From positions 146,886-210,885 of the forward strand of contig NZ_LMRV01000031.1 of NCBI RefSeq assembly GCF_001428245.1: a DNA stretch of 64,000 nucleotides. Direction: 5' to 3'. Shown piece by piece: positions 1 through 9,727 of this stretch. The stretch is from Paenibacillus sp. Soil522. GTDB lineage: Bacteria > Bacillota > Bacilli > Paenibacillales > Paenibacillaceae. The translations under genes were made by a program, and so were the position numbers. Under the pieces are notes generated by a model. It had not been told where the DNA came from, did no database searches, and was given only the letters and a program-made list of their open reading frames with translations. Position 1 is the stretch's first letter. Every line of letters begins with the position of its first letter.

Positions 1-389
1 TTAAGAATAGTAACATAAGATGTAATCTCCTAGGTAACATGAATAATGATCAAGTTATAGAATATTATAGAACGCATGATTTTAATGTTTTTGTAAATGT
101 AAGTCGTAGTGAGGGCGTTCCAGTATCAATAATGGAGGCAATGTCCTTCGGGAAAGTAATTATTGCTACCGATGTTGGGGGAACAAAAGAAATTGTTATA
201 TCCGGGCGAAATGGGTTCTTGTTGCCAGGAGAATTGGATCCTAAAGAACTCGCAGAGAAATTCAGAACCGTTTATGAGATGAATGAACGAAAGTACAAAG
301 AAATGTGCCGAGAATCTAGAGATATTTGGGAAGAACTATGTAATGTAGAAACTAACTATAGGCCATTTAATATTGAATTGTTAAATTGA
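1..389 (+). CDS. Glycosyltransferase family 4, C-terminal part (5' end outside window)
   Basis: The frame is open from the first bases of the window, so the visible 128 or so residues are the 3' end of a longer gene; the ATG at 39 is internal. The sequence is the C-terminal half of a GT-B retaining glycosyltransferase: a G-x-M-x-N-x-x-V stretch followed by SRSEGVPVSIMEAMSFGKVIIATDVGG, in which the E-x(7)-E nucleotide-sugar site is visible. It would transfer a sugar onto a lipid-linked repeat unit in the cytoplasm. It is followed closely by a polymerase gene in the same AT-rich cassette, so a role in capsule or secreted polysaccharide synthesis is likely. The sugar specificity cannot be read. 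Confidence 0.85.
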   Translation, partial: KNSNIRCNLLGNMNNDQVIEYYRTHDFNVFVNVSRSEGVPVSIMEAMSFGKVIIATDVGGTKEIVISGRNGFLLPGELDPKELAEKFRTVYEMNERKYKEMCRESRDIWEELCNVETNYRPFNIELLN

Positions 390-446
390 AACTAAAAATA
401 GAAATAAAGGCCATTCCTGCCTTTTATTGTTTAATGGAGGAATTAT

Positions 447-1922
447 GTGTTTATTTTATTCTCTTGGATATCGTTAGCTACATCTATTATTTTATGGGCG
501 GTTTCAGCTGCATTTACTGATAATTTGTTTTTGTTTTTTGCATTCCATATTATGTGGATATCGAATTTATTATATGCACTATCGTCAGTTCGGAAAAGAT
601 TTATTTTTGGAGTATTTAATCTTACCTTTTTTATCTTTGTCATGGGTAGAATGACAATGAGTTATATTTTTTACGGAAATTTTGGTCTTGAATACAGTAG
701 TGACGTAATAAATAATGTGTTTTCAATTATTATGGTTGCTTTGGTTTCGTTAAGAGCGTTTTATGCCGTTTTCAAAAATAGGTATATAGTTATTGAAAAA
801 CAGAGAACAAGTGCTATTACTAATAATATACGTATTAATGGAGAATTGTTGCGTAAAGCATGCATCTATTTGTACTGGATAACACTTGCTTTTTCTATTG
901 TGAATGTTATGGAAAAAGTGTTGTTTGTTCAGACAACAAGTTATGCAGATTATTATACAAGTTTTAGTACTTCATTACCAAGTATATTTGCAAAACTTGA
1001 TTCAATGAACGAGATATTCTTCTTTATATATCTTGCTACTAACCCGAGGAAAAAAGAAATGCTTATTGCAAGCATTTCATTTTTGGCATTAGGTGCGTTG
1101 AGTTTAGGATATGGGCAGAGAAATCCGATTGCGTTAAGGTTCTGTATTTTATTACTAACCTATATCCCACTGAGAGAGCTCTTTCGTAAAAAGGATGAAG
1201 AAAAGTGGATAACAAAAAAATACAAGTTTGGGCTTACATTAGCGCTCCCAGCTGCAATAGTATTTTTCTCGTTTTGGGGCTCATTTAGGTTAGCAACAGA
1301 TCAAAGTTTTAAAATAGCTGATGCTTTTATAAACTTTTTTGATAGCCAAGGCAATAGTGCTCGTATCCTAGCAGAAACCATAGTAAATTGGAGTATCTTT
1401 CCTACTAATCGTGTATATACAGTAGGGCCTTTAGTTGATTTTTTAACGAACAATTTTATTTATAAATTAATATTCAACTCTAGCTCATATTATAGTGGGT
1501 TTACAGTTGAAGGAGCTCTGAATGGTTGGAACTTTGGAAATGCGATTTCTTATTTTTATGATCCATTCAGATATCTACAGGGTGTAGGTCTTGGGAGTAC
1601 TTATTTAGCAGAAACATATAAAGATTTTGGATATATTGGAGTCGTCATCATTTCTGGTGTATATGTATGGATAATGTGTTATGCAACCAAGAATTATGGC
1701 AAGAATTTTTTCGTTTCTGGTGTAGTTTTAATTTTTCTATACAAAATAATATATGCACCTAGAGACTTAGCGCTATCTTTCTTAGGGAAGATTTTCTCGT
1801 TTACTTTTATATTGGCAATAGCTTTAATTTTTATTATTTATAAATTTTTACATTTGAGTAAAATTAGAAAAGAAAGTATAACTGGAGATGATAGGGAGAA
1901 GGGAATAAATGAATCTAATTAA
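447..1922 (+). CDS. O-antigen/capsule polymerase-like membrane protein (Wzy type)
   Basis: A 491-residue protein made almost entirely of hydrophobic segments (about 11-12 predicted membrane helices) with a larger extracytoplasmic loop around residues 280-370, as in Wzy-type repeat-unit polymerases. These join lipid-linked repeat units on the outer face of the membrane. The start is a GTG with GGAGG 6 bases upstream; an ATG two bases earlier is in another frame and stops after 10 codons. The gene overlaps the following acyltransferase by 14 bp, so the two are probably translationally coupled. Low GC content matches the rest of the 1-5.4 kb cassette. Wzy proteins diverge fast, so the call rests on topology, length and context between a glycosyltransferase and a flippase. 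Confidence 0.75.
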   Translation: MFILFSWISLATSIILWAVSAAFTDNLFLFFAFHIMWISNLLYALSSVRKRFIFGVFNLTFFIFVMGRMTMSYIFYGNFGLEYSSDVINNVFSIIMVALVSLRAFYAVFKNRYIVIEKQRTSAITNNIRINGELLRKACIYLYWITLAFSIVNVMEKVLFVQTTSYADYYTSFSTSLPSIFAKLDSMNEIFFFIYLATNPRKKEMLIASISFLALGALSLGYGQRNPIALRFCILLLTYIPLRELFRKKDEEKWITKKYKFGLTLALPAAIVFFSFWGSFRLATDQSFKIADAFINFFDSQGNSARILAETIVNWSIFPTNRVYTVGPLVDFLTNNFIYKLIFNSSSYYSGFTVEGALNGWNFGNAISYFYDPFRYLQGVGLGSTYLAETYKDFGYIGVVIISGVYVWIMCYATKNYGKNFFVSGVVLIFLYKIIYAPRDLALSFLGKIFSFTFILAIALIFIIYKFLHLSKIRKESITGDDREKGINESN

Positions 1923-2589
1923 AATGTTTTTGTCACTGCTCAAAAGCACATATTTCAATTTCAAAGTCTTTTCTTTTAGAACTGCGATAAAACTACCAGT
2001 CATAGTTTCATATAATACCAAATTGTATAACTTACATGCTGGTACAATTGCGTTTGAATGTCATCCATCCTTTGGAATGATTAAATACGGGTGGTCGGAA
2101 GGATCTAAGGGGTTATCAGGTGAAAAGGAACGATCTAAGTGGAGCGTAGATGAAAAAAGTAGAGTTATATTTAAAGGACGAGCAGATTTTTCAAACGGAA
2201 TTTCTATTCGCTGTGATAATGGTGGTACTATAGTTTTTGGGAATAATTTCGTATGTAATTCTAATTGCTTTTTTGCAAGTAATAACTGCATAGAATTTGG
2301 TAATAATGTACTGATTGGTTGGCATACGAACATAAGGGATGTAGATGGTCATTCTATCTTTGAAATGAATGACCAAGAGGTAAATGTAACAAACCAACCT
2401 CGAGAAGTGATTATTGGAAATAACGTTTGGATTGCAGCTTATGTTGATATTCTAAAAGGTGTTTATATCCCAGATGAATGCGTTGTTGCTTATCGAGCTT
2501 GCGTAACAGGAAAATTTAGTGAAGAACATTGTATAATCGGTGGTTTTCCAGCTAAGGTAATTAAAAGAAATATTAAATGGGGAAGGTAA
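1909..2589 (+). CDS. Left-handed beta-helix acyltransferase (hexapeptide repeat family)
   Basis: A 226-residue protein. From about residue 105 it shows imperfect hexapeptide repeats (FGNNVLIG, IIGNNVWIAA, VYIPDECVV) ending in a G-x-P-A-K-V-I-K motif, typical of the trimeric acetyltransferases of the WcaF/maltose acetyltransferase type. It probably O-acetylates a sugar of the repeat unit in the cytoplasm. The N-terminal 100 residues are less conserved in appearance. It overlaps the 3' end of the polymerase gene. The 176 bp that follow carry only a short open stretch ending in stop codons and are probably a remnant of a lost gene. Confidence 0.85.
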   Translation: MNLIKMFLSLLKSTYFNFKVFSFRTAIKLPVIVSYNTKLYNLHAGTIAFECHPSFGMIKYGWSEGSKGLSGEKERSKWSVDEKSRVIFKGRADFSNGISIRCDNGGTIVFGNNFVCNSNCFFASNNCIEFGNNVLIGWHTNIRDVDGHSIFEMNDQEVNVTNQPREVIIGNNVWIAAYVDILKGVYIPDECVVAYRACVTGKFSEEHCIIGGFPAKVIKRNIKWGR

Positions 2590-2807
2590 TGGTTTCATGA
2601 TTGCAGGCCACTTAAGAAGCAAGTGAAATTATTTATTAAAAAGACCTTAAGATCTTTATATCCAAATATGTAAAAAGGTGGATTGTTAATCAATGACTTA
2701 ATGGTGGGATAAATCAGGTGAAAATTGAATTTGAAGATTTTCAGAAATAAAATCAAAAAAGACTTATGCAATGGATTAGACTAGAAAGTGAGAGTAAATT
2801 GGTGAAA

Positions 2808-4358
2808 ATGGATAGAAAGTTAAACTCAACTAGAAGTCTTTTTTTTGGATTAATTAATAAACTAGTTTCATTGCTATTACCATTCGTCCTACGAACAATT
2901 ATGATATACTCTCTAGGTGTTGAATATTTAGGTCTAAATAGCTTGTTTAGTTCAATTTTGCAAACATTAAGCCTCGCTGAATTGGGATTTGGAACCGCAA
3001 TGGTTTATAGTATGTACAAACCCATAGCTGAAGGTGATAATGCAAAAATAAGTGCTTTGTTGAACCTTTACAAAAAAATTTATAGATTTATTGGTTGTAT
3101 TATTTTAGCGGTTGGATTGTGTTTATCACCGTTCCTTGAGCATTTAATTAACGGATCATATCCGAATGATATAAATTTATACTTATTATATTTTATATAT
3201 TTGGGGAATACAGTTATAAGTTATTTCCTTTATGCGTACAAGCAATCTCTCTTAGTAGCGTATCAACGAAATGATATTTTAAGTAATATCAGTACTGTAA
3301 TCAATTTTGCTTTATACGTCTTACAAGTAGCGGTTTTGTTTCTGTTTAAAAATTATTATTTATACATTATAATCTTACCGATTTCAACGATAATAAATAA
3401 TATTATAGTTTCAAGAATTGTGGATAAGAAATACCCTGAATATGTTTGTAACGGAAGCGTTACATCTGAAGATTTAAAAGAAATAAAAAAACGAGTAGGT
3501 GCTTTAATTGGACACCGATTATCTGGAACTGTTGTTAGAAGCGCGGATAATTTAGTGATTTCTGCGTGGCTAGGATTAACAATTCTTGCTATGTTCAATA
3601 ACTACTTCATCATTATAACTGCTATTATAGGAATCTTATCGATAATAAACACTGCAATTACACCAGTAATTGGAAATAGTATTATAGTTGAAGAAGTAGG
3701 GAAAAATTACCGCGATTTTAATAAGGTCTTTCTTCTATATGCATGGCTTGTAGGGTGGAGTACTATAGCCCTTGTTGTTTTATTTCAGCCATTTATGATT
3801 CTTTGGATGGGTAAAAATATGCTATTTTCATTTTCGACAGTTATACTATTGGGAGTATACTTGTATTTCTATTTAATTAGGCAAACTGTTCTAATATATA
3901 AAGATGCAGCAGGAATGTGGTGGAGCGATAGGTATAAACCATATGCAGAAGCAATAACAAATCTAATTTTAACTTTAACGCTGGTGAATTTTATCGGTGT
4001 AAATGGTGTCCTAATTTCAACTATTATTAGCGTGGTTTTGATCGCAATTCCATGGGAAACATATGCTTTGTTTAAAAATTATTTCAAACTCCAACCAATA
4101 AAATATTATATAAAATTTGCTACTTATATATTAATAACATTGATCTCAGGGATTGTAACTTATGAAATTTGCTCTTATATTCCTGATGGAAAATTTGGCT
4201 ATCTCATAGTCAAAATATTAATATGTTCAATAGTACCTAATATTTTATTTTTATTAGCCGTGTGCAGAACGCAGGAATTTAAGGGATTGATATCTATAGC
4301 AATAGGCATTGTTAAGAATAAATATATTGGATACTCAAAATATAATAAGAAAATATAG
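2808..4358 (+). CDS. Polysaccharide flippase, Wzx/MATE-like
   Basis: A 516-residue multi-spanning protein with the MVF/MATE fold pattern: N-terminal SLFFGLINKLVSLLLPFVLR, G-x-x-Y-L-G-L-N-S-L-F-S-S, then twelve to fourteen hydrophobic helices. It would flip the undecaprenol-linked repeat unit across the membrane for the Wzy-like polymerase upstream. The ATG at 2808 is preferred because the family N-terminus begins just after it; an ATG at 2766 would add 14 polar residues and has no clear ribosome binding site. Codon use is strongly A/T-biased like its neighbours, which suggests the cassette arrived by transfer. The 290 bp after it are AT-rich with no gene. Confidence 0.85.
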   Translation: MDRKLNSTRSLFFGLINKLVSLLLPFVLRTIMIYSLGVEYLGLNSLFSSILQTLSLAELGFGTAMVYSMYKPIAEGDNAKISALLNLYKKIYRFIGCIILAVGLCLSPFLEHLINGSYPNDINLYLLYFIYLGNTVISYFLYAYKQSLLVAYQRNDILSNISTVINFALYVLQVAVLFLFKNYYLYIIILPISTIINNIIVSRIVDKKYPEYVCNGSVTSEDLKEIKKRVGALIGHRLSGTVVRSADNLVISAWLGLTILAMFNNYFIIITAIIGILSIINTAITPVIGNSIIVEEVGKNYRDFNKVFLLYAWLVGWSTIALVVLFQPFMILWMGKNMLFSFSTVILLGVYLYFYLIRQTVLIYKDAAGMWWSDRYKPYAEAITNLILTLTLVNFIGVNGVLISTIISVVLIAIPWETYALFKNYFKLQPIKYYIKFATYILITLISGIVTYEICSYIPDGKFGYLIVKILICSIVPNILFLLAVCRTQEFKGLISIAIGIVKNKYIGYSKYNKKI

Positions 4359-4648
4359 AATATAAATAAAAGAACTATGATTAAAAGAGAAGAAATAACT
4401 TGGTGAAATATTAAATTCGGGAATCATATCAATTAATCCCGTTGTTTTGTTAAAATAGTTTGAAAGATAATAGTTTTTTATTGGAAGACGGCAGAATGAA
4501 AAATATAATAACCAATCAATAATAACCTTTTCAATATCATATTAATATAGCAATTCAAGAACTAATTTAATCGGTTTTTTTGTAACATGTTCATAATGTA
4601 TCAAGTTACATTAATATAAGAATCTAAATATATTGAAGGTGGGACAAA

Positions 4649-5356
4649 ATGAAAATTGCAGTAGCTGGAACTGGATATGTTGGCTTAGTTGCAGGTGTAT
4701 GTTTTGCAGAAGTTGGGCATCAAGTGATATGTGTTGATATTGATGAAAATAAAGTAAACTTAATGAAATCTGGATTTTCTCCAATCTATGAAGCGGGTTT
4801 AGAAGAGTTAATGCAGAAGAAATTATGTAGCTGAGAGAATAAATTATACTACCGATTATAAACGAATAAACTGCTCTACCTTATCATTGGAACCTATCGG
4901 TACTGTTGATTTCACTACAACTAAGCAGTCCTTCTCTACAGATTCAGCAATCTGCCTTGCTACAGTTGCAATATAGGAAAGATTGGCTGAACCATCTGAC
5001 TGCTCTGGAGTTCCTACTCCGATAAAGATTGCGTCTGCACCCCTGTATGCCGATTATTTTTTAATCAATGATGTGAATGTGGAAGTAGCATCGAATCCGG
5101 AGTTCTTGGCACAAGGCTCTGCAGTACATGATACGCTCCATGCAGAAAGAATTATTATAGGGACTGAAAGTAATAGGCTCAAGAGATGCTTATGCAGATC
5201 TATGAGCCTTTTCATTTGCCTATAGTTTCAGTAAATAGAAGATCAGCAGAAATGATTAAGTATGCATCCAACGATTTCCTCGCTCTTAAAATATCGTATA
5301 TGAATGATATTGCAAATCTTTGTGAATTGGTGGGTGCTGACGTCCATATAAGCTAA
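4649..5356 (+). pseudogene. UDP-glucose 6-dehydrogenase pseudogene with frameshifts and an internal inversion
   Basis: The N-terminus is clear ([17 protein letters not shown], the Rossmann nucleotide-binding motif). The frame breaks near 4826 and continues in another frame as [14 protein letters not shown] to about 4862. The next ~185 bp encode the expected middle of the enzyme, but on the opposite strand (ADAIFIGVGTPEQSDG, then VVKSTVPIGSND). From about 5053 the plus strand resumes with VEVASNPEFLAQGSAVHDTL. There is another frameshift near 5178, and the sequence ends after ELVGADV, missing roughly 190 C-terminal residues including the catalytic cysteine region. It cannot be functional. An intact homologue lies at 7806-9137. 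Confidence 0.9.
4863..5052 (-). other. Inverted segment inside the UDP-glucose dehydrogenase pseudogene
   Basis: Read on the minus strand this block encodes an uninterrupted central part of the dehydrogenase, including the GVGTP and VVKSTVPIGS motifs, while both flanks encode the adjoining parts on the plus strand. The breakpoints fall at short CG dinucleotides (4863-4864 and 5051-5052) inside similar CGATTAT/AAACG contexts. The exact joints are uncertain because one-base frame discrepancies sit at both ends. Confidence 0.85.
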
Positions 5357-5471
5357 TCCCAATCTATTTTTTAATGAAAAAACCCGTGTATGCTGAGCTT
5401 CAGGATTATTAAGAGGTCATATAAAGATAAATTAATTAAGATTTAGCAGAAGACAAGTGGAGGTGTTGGAT

Positions 5472-6842
5472 ATGAAACTCATCCTGTTATCCGGCGGATC
5501 AGGAAAGCGGCTGTGGCCTTTGTCCAATGACGCAAGATCGAAGCAATTTCTAAAGGTGCTTGAGAACGACAACAACGAGCTTGTCTCTATGGTACAGCGG
5601 GTATGGAGTCAACTGGATAAGAGCGGATTGAGTGAGTCCAGCTACATTGCAACGAGCAAATCGCAAATCGAAATCATGCAGAGCCAGGTTGGTCCGGACG
5701 TTCCGCTAATCGTTGAACCTGAACGGCGGGATACCTTTCCAGCTATTGCACTCGCTGCTGCGTATCTCTACTCGATAAAGGGTGTTGGGTTGAACGAAGT
5801 CATCTCCATTCTCCCGGTTGATCCTTATGTGGAAAACCATTTCTTCGAAACTGTTAAAGAGTTAGAACATGTGCTGGAGCAGTCGAATGCGGATATGGCC
5901 TTGATTGGCGTTAATCCGACTTATCCTTCCTCTAAGTACGGCTATATCATTCCGACGGAAGAACAAACAGAAACGATGAACTTTCGTCGTGTCAGCCATT
6001 TCCGTGAAAAGCCTTCGGAGGAGCAAGCGGTTGAACTAATCTCTCAACAAGCCCTATGGAATTGCGGTGTGTTCGCCTTCAAGCTCGGATATTTGGTCAA
6101 CATCCTAGAACAAAAAGGCCTCCCTATTCAATATGAAGAACTTTCGAAACAGTATCATCTCCTTCCGAAGATAAGCTTCGATTATGAAATCCTTGAGAAA
6201 ACCGATAAAATCGTCGTTGTTCATTATGACGGTTATTGGAAAGACCTCGGTACCTGGAATACGCTGACGGAAGAAATGAGTAACTCGCAAATCGGTAAGG
6301 GGACCATAAGCGAAGATTGTATAAATACACATTTGATCAATGAAATCGATATTCCGGTTACTGTACTTGGTCTATCGGATGTGGTAGTGGCTGTCAGTCC
6401 CGATGGTATTTTGGTGACGGACAAAAGCGCCAGCCCAAGAATAAAGGACTTTATTAATTACGATCAGGGACCGATGTTTGAAGAAAGAAATTGGGGCTGG
6501 CTCAGAGTCCTTGATGACCAAGTTTATGAGGATGGGCGCACTGTAGCAACCAAACGAGTAGGAGTCAAAGAAGGAAAGAACCTTGGTTACCGAATGCACC
6601 TGTATCGGGAAGAAGTCTGGACAATCATTAAGGGTGAAGGCGAATTTATCCAGAATGGAAACTATATGAAGGTAAAAGCCGGTAATATCCTCCATATCCC
6701 AATGAAGACGTTGCATAGTATAAAAGCAGTTAGTGAACTGGAAATGATTGTGGTTCAGAGCGGTCTTCAACGAGAAGAGAATCAAATCGTTGAGATATTC
6801 AGCACATGGGATGAAGTTACTCAAAATTGTATGAACGTATAA
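5472..6842 (+). CDS. manC: Mannose-1-phosphate guanylyltransferase / mannose-6-phosphate isomerase-like
   Basis: A 456-residue enzyme. The N-terminal nucleotidyltransferase domain begins LILLSGGSGKRLWPLS (the GTP-binding pyrophosphorylase signature) and later has VEPERRDTFPAIALAA. The C-terminal 110 residues form a cupin of the type II phosphomannose isomerase kind (YRMHLYREEVWTIIKGEGEF). It makes GDP-mannose from mannose-1-phosphate and GTP in the cytoplasm. The ATG at 5472 is chosen because GGAGGTG lies 6 bases upstream; a GTG at 5457 overlaps that site. Base composition is clearly higher in GC than the preceding cassette, marking the change of region. GDP-mannose could feed either the capsule cassette or another mannose-containing glycan. 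Confidence 0.9.
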   Translation: MKLILLSGGSGKRLWPLSNDARSKQFLKVLENDNNELVSMVQRVWSQLDKSGLSESSYIATSKSQIEIMQSQVGPDVPLIVEPERRDTFPAIALAAAYLYSIKGVGLNEVISILPVDPYVENHFFETVKELEHVLEQSNADMALIGVNPTYPSSKYGYIIPTEEQTETMNFRRVSHFREKPSEEQAVELISQQALWNCGVFAFKLGYLVNILEQKGLPIQYEELSKQYHLLPKISFDYEILEKTDKIVVVHYDGYWKDLGTWNTLTEEMSNSQIGKGTISEDCINTHLINEIDIPVTVLGLSDVVVAVSPDGILVTDKSASPRIKDFINYDQGPMFEERNWGWLRVLDDQVYEDGRTVATKRVGVKEGKNLGYRMHLYREEVWTIIKGEGEFIQNGNYMKVKAGNILHIPMKTLHSIKAVSELEMIVVQSGLQREENQIVEIFSTWDEVTQNCMNV

Positions 6843-6864
6843 GAAAGGCCTTGATTCGACTTGA

Positions 6865-7764
6865 GACGGTTACATTCTGCAAACAGGATCGATCCAGCCC
6901 GATCTTAGGCAGTTAAGGGAAGCGTATCTCAGCTATATGGAGAACTTGCCGAGCCATGTTAAACGGGAAAAACATTTTCTTCTTCAAGAGAAAGTGGATT
7001 TAGTTATTTCGGATATATCACCGGTGCCATTTGCTGCTGCGAATCAGGCTAATATTACTTCGGTAGGTATTTCAAACTTTACATGGTTTACAGCTTACAC
7101 CCAGATGCTGGATGAGAAGAAGCTTGAACCTCTATACCGTGCATATTCTTATATGGATTATTTTGTAAGTCTGGCAGGTGGTATCACAGAGCCTCGATGG
7201 GGACGACGTGGATACTCTCAAACTGGATTTTTTTGTCGTACGCCACATGACGAAGAAGTAAATCGACTCAAAGCTCAGTTCAATCCTGAAAATGCAAAGA
7301 TAATTGTTTTCTTTGCAGTAGGGATGAGCATTTACGTCGATGATCTCAAACAAATGGCCATGTGGAACGATGATTCATGTCTCTTTATTGTCTCCAATAA
7401 TATGAATGCCGACGGAGATAACATTATTCGAATACCCGAACATGTTACAGAGTCTCAGGATTATTTAGCGGTCTGCGATATTGTCATCACAAAGCCCGGA
7501 TGGGGAACGGTGAGTGAAGCTATCTCTTTAGGAAAACCGTTACTGCTCTTAGAAAGATCTTCATTCCTTGAGGATCGCAATACGGTAGAGGCATTAACCG
7601 AGCTTCATCCATATCGACTCATGGAATGGCAAGAGTTAAAGCATCTCCAAATAACGAGAGGGCTCATAACTTCGATTAAGAATAACAGACCTAACCGTTC
7701 ACTAAAGAACAAAGGCGAACCTTTACAAGAGATCGTTAATTTTATTAGACATTTAGTGAATTGA
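6865..7764 (+). pseudogene. Glycosyltransferase of the MurG/MGT-like fold, N-terminally truncated
   Basis: The open frame begins directly after a stop at 6862 with residues that match the interior of such enzymes (a G-s-I-Q-P-D-L-R-Q-L-R stretch). It continues through DLVISDISPVPFAAA and GISNFTWFTAY to the C-terminal donor-site region DIVITKPGWGTVSEAISLGK. The N-terminal glycine-rich acceptor region, usually about 60-80 residues ending in this motif, is absent, and no ribosome binding site precedes the first ATG (6937). The remaining 275-300 residues look intact, so a residual product is possible, but I regard the gene as truncated. It lies between manC and the UDP-glucose dehydrogenase gene. 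Confidence 0.7.
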
Positions 7765-7805
7765 AAAAAAACTCTAAATAAGCTTATATATCGGGAGTGA
7801 TCCAA

Positions 7806-9137
7806 ATGAAAATTGCAATCATTGGCACCGGATACGTCGGTTTGGTATCCGGTGTTTGTTATTCGGAGCTAGGAAATAACGTGTACTGTGTAGATAAAGA
7901 TCTTAATAAGATTGAGATGCTGCGTAATGGTGGCGTACCGATCTATGAACCGGGCTTACAACCGCTGCTTATACATAATGCGGACCAAGGGAGATTGAAA
8001 TTCACGACAGATACCGTTGAAGCTGTAGCTGAAGCGGATCTTATCATTATTGCAGTAGGAACCCCGCCGCTTCCGAACGGTGAAGCGAATATGCAGTATA
8101 TTGAAGCTGCGGCTAAAGAAATCGCACAAGCAATGAATGGTTACAAGGTTATCTGTGTAAAGAGTACAGTTCCAGTAGGTACGAATGAACGTGTACGTAC
8201 GATTATAGCCACTCATTATAAGGGTCAGTTCGATGTAGCTTCACTTCCGGAATTCCTGCGCGAAGGAACGGCTGTGAAGGATACGCTGCATCCCGACCGT
8301 ATTATCATCGGTGCTGAGAGTGAACATGCAGCAAAGCTCTTGAAAGAGCTGCACAGCCCTCTTACGGATGAAATTGTTGTCACGGATATTCGGAGCGCAG
8401 AGATGATCAAGTATGCATCGAACGCTTTCCTAGCTACGAAGATCTCGTTCATCAATGAAATTGCAAATATATGCGAAAAAGTAGGAGCGGATGTGATCGA
8501 GGTAGCCAAAGGTATGGGGCTAGATCGACGCATCGGAGCATCTTTCTTGCGCGCCGGCATTGGCTATGGTGGGTCTTGTTTTCCTAAGGATACGAAGGCG
8601 CTTATCCAAATTGCGGGTAACGTAGAGTACGACTTCAAGCTTCTGAAGGCCGTAGTGGAAGTGAACCGTCATCAGCGCTACGGTGTTCTCGATAAATTGT
8701 TCCAAGCGCTGGACAATGTATACGGGAAGACGATTGGCATCTGGGGGCTTGCCTTTAAGCCGGAAACAGATGACGTTCGTGAAGCTCCAGCCTTAGAGAT
8801 CATTGACAGGCTCATTGAATTGGGAGCCAAAGTGAAGGTGTATGACCCGATAGCAATGGAGAGCTTCCGTCGCATGTATGATAATCCGGCTATTACGTGG
8901 TGCGAGACAGCGATGGATGTCGCGCAAGGTAGCGAGGCACTTTGTTTACTGACGGAATGGAGCGAGTTCGTAACAGCTGATCTCGCACAAGTCGAAGCTG
9001 CTTTAGCCCGTCCAGTGCTTATCGATGGGCGCAACGTCTTCAGCCTAGACCAAATTGGGAATACAGGCCTTTCTTACTATCCGGTAGGCAGGCCTGTTTT
9101 TCATAATAAAAGCCAGTATTCTCATTTGCCTGTATAA
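7806..9137 (+). CDS. UDP-glucose 6-dehydrogenase
   Basis: A 443-residue NAD-dependent enzyme oxidising UDP-glucose to UDP-glucuronate in the cytoplasm. The N-terminal Rossmann motif is [12 protein letters not shown]. The central part carries VKSTVPVGTNE and SLPEFLREGTAVKDTL, and the catalytic cysteine is residue 258 in GGSCFPKDT. The C-terminal domain has GLAFKPETDDVREAPA. Length is normal for the family. The ATG at 7806 has GGGAGTGA at the right distance; a GTG at 7797 lies within that site. It is the intact counterpart of the broken copy at 4649. A terminator follows the stop codon. Confidence 0.95.
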   Translation: MKIAIIGTGYVGLVSGVCYSELGNNVYCVDKDLNKIEMLRNGGVPIYEPGLQPLLIHNADQGRLKFTTDTVEAVAEADLIIIAVGTPPLPNGEANMQYIEAAAKEIAQAMNGYKVICVKSTVPVGTNERVRTIIATHYKGQFDVASLPEFLREGTAVKDTLHPDRIIIGAESEHAAKLLKELHSPLTDEIVVTDIRSAEMIKYASNAFLATKISFINEIANICEKVGADVIEVAKGMGLDRRIGASFLRAGIGYGGSCFPKDTKALIQIAGNVEYDFKLLKAVVEVNRHQRYGVLDKLFQALDNVYGKTIGIWGLAFKPETDDVREAPALEIIDRLIELGAKVKVYDPIAMESFRRMYDNPAITWCETAMDVAQGSEALCLLTEWSEFVTADLAQVEAALARPVLIDGRNVFSLDQIGNTGLSYYPVGRPVFHNKSQYSHLPV

Positions 9138-9144
9138 ATAGATT

Positions 9145-9207
9145 AAACCTTCCTATAATCTATGACAGGGCATTAAGCCCTTTGGTAGAAGATGGGAAGG
9201 TTTTTCG
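9145..9207 (+). terminator. Rho-independent terminator after the UDP-glucose dehydrogenase gene
   Basis: AAACCTTCC at 9145 pairs with GGAAGGTTT near 9203, enclosing a second small hairpin (AGGGC...GCCCT), and a T-run follows. Confidence 0.75.
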
Positions 9208-9363
9208 TTATGTCCAATTTCGAGGAAAAAGAGATGCATAGAGAAGATCCGCTATCGGTCTCCAGAAGCATTCTGACAGCGTTCTGATAGGAGCCCTGTT
9301 GTGGGTGCTCATATTGCTGTGGTAGTATGATCAAGCAGGCATCATTTTTAAGCTATTTAATGT

Positions 9364-9395
9364 AAAAGGATCCGATGAAACCCGGATCCTTTTTG
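9364..9395. terminator. Short perfect hairpin terminator (bidirectional)
   Basis: AAAAGGATCCG pairs perfectly with CGGATCCTTTT across an 8-base loop, with T on one side and A on the other. It sits between the end of a plus-strand transcript and the end of a minus-strand remnant. Confidence 0.75.
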
Positions 9396-9397
9396 CG

Positions 9398-9724
9398 TTA
9401 TTCTTCATCTGCATTATCCTCCATGGCTTGGCCGGCTACGTTTACCAACCAATCCTGGTGTCCCTTTTCCTCCAAATGTTTGACCAACTCTACCTTTTTG
9501 CCTTCCGGAAGATAGAACGTGACTGGTGATAACCCAGTATCAATGAGGGTGCCTTCAAACTTAGAAACGATATGGCCTGCGGTAATAAATAATTTCAATT
9601 TATCAATCATATCCGGATGGGTCGACGGAAGGATATCCTTTAGCTCGGATTTTTTTACATCGACTAGGAGTCTATCCCCCTTGTCGACCGCATATTTGCC
9701 GGTCCCACCTGTTGAAACAATTCC
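9398..9724 (-). pseudogene. Unrecognised gene, 5' end lost at the IS1380 remnant
   Basis: Read on the minus strand, a frame of about 108 codons is open from 9724 to a stop at 9398 (GGTGKYAVDKGDRLLVD near its start, then SKFEGTLIDTG and an acidic end MEDNADEE). There is no acceptable start upstream: a stop codon at 9725-9727 precedes it and the IS1380-type remnant begins on the other side. The ATG at 9610 would give only 70 residues and has no ribosome binding site. I do not recognise the family. It is most simply the 3' part of a gene cut by the insertion event. Confidence 0.5.
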
Positions 9725-9727
9725 TCA

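Noticed and set aside
7770..7790. Third copy of the 98-bp repeat
   Set aside because: Only about 14 bases (AAATAAGCTTATAT) match; neither the GC hairpin nor the rest is present.
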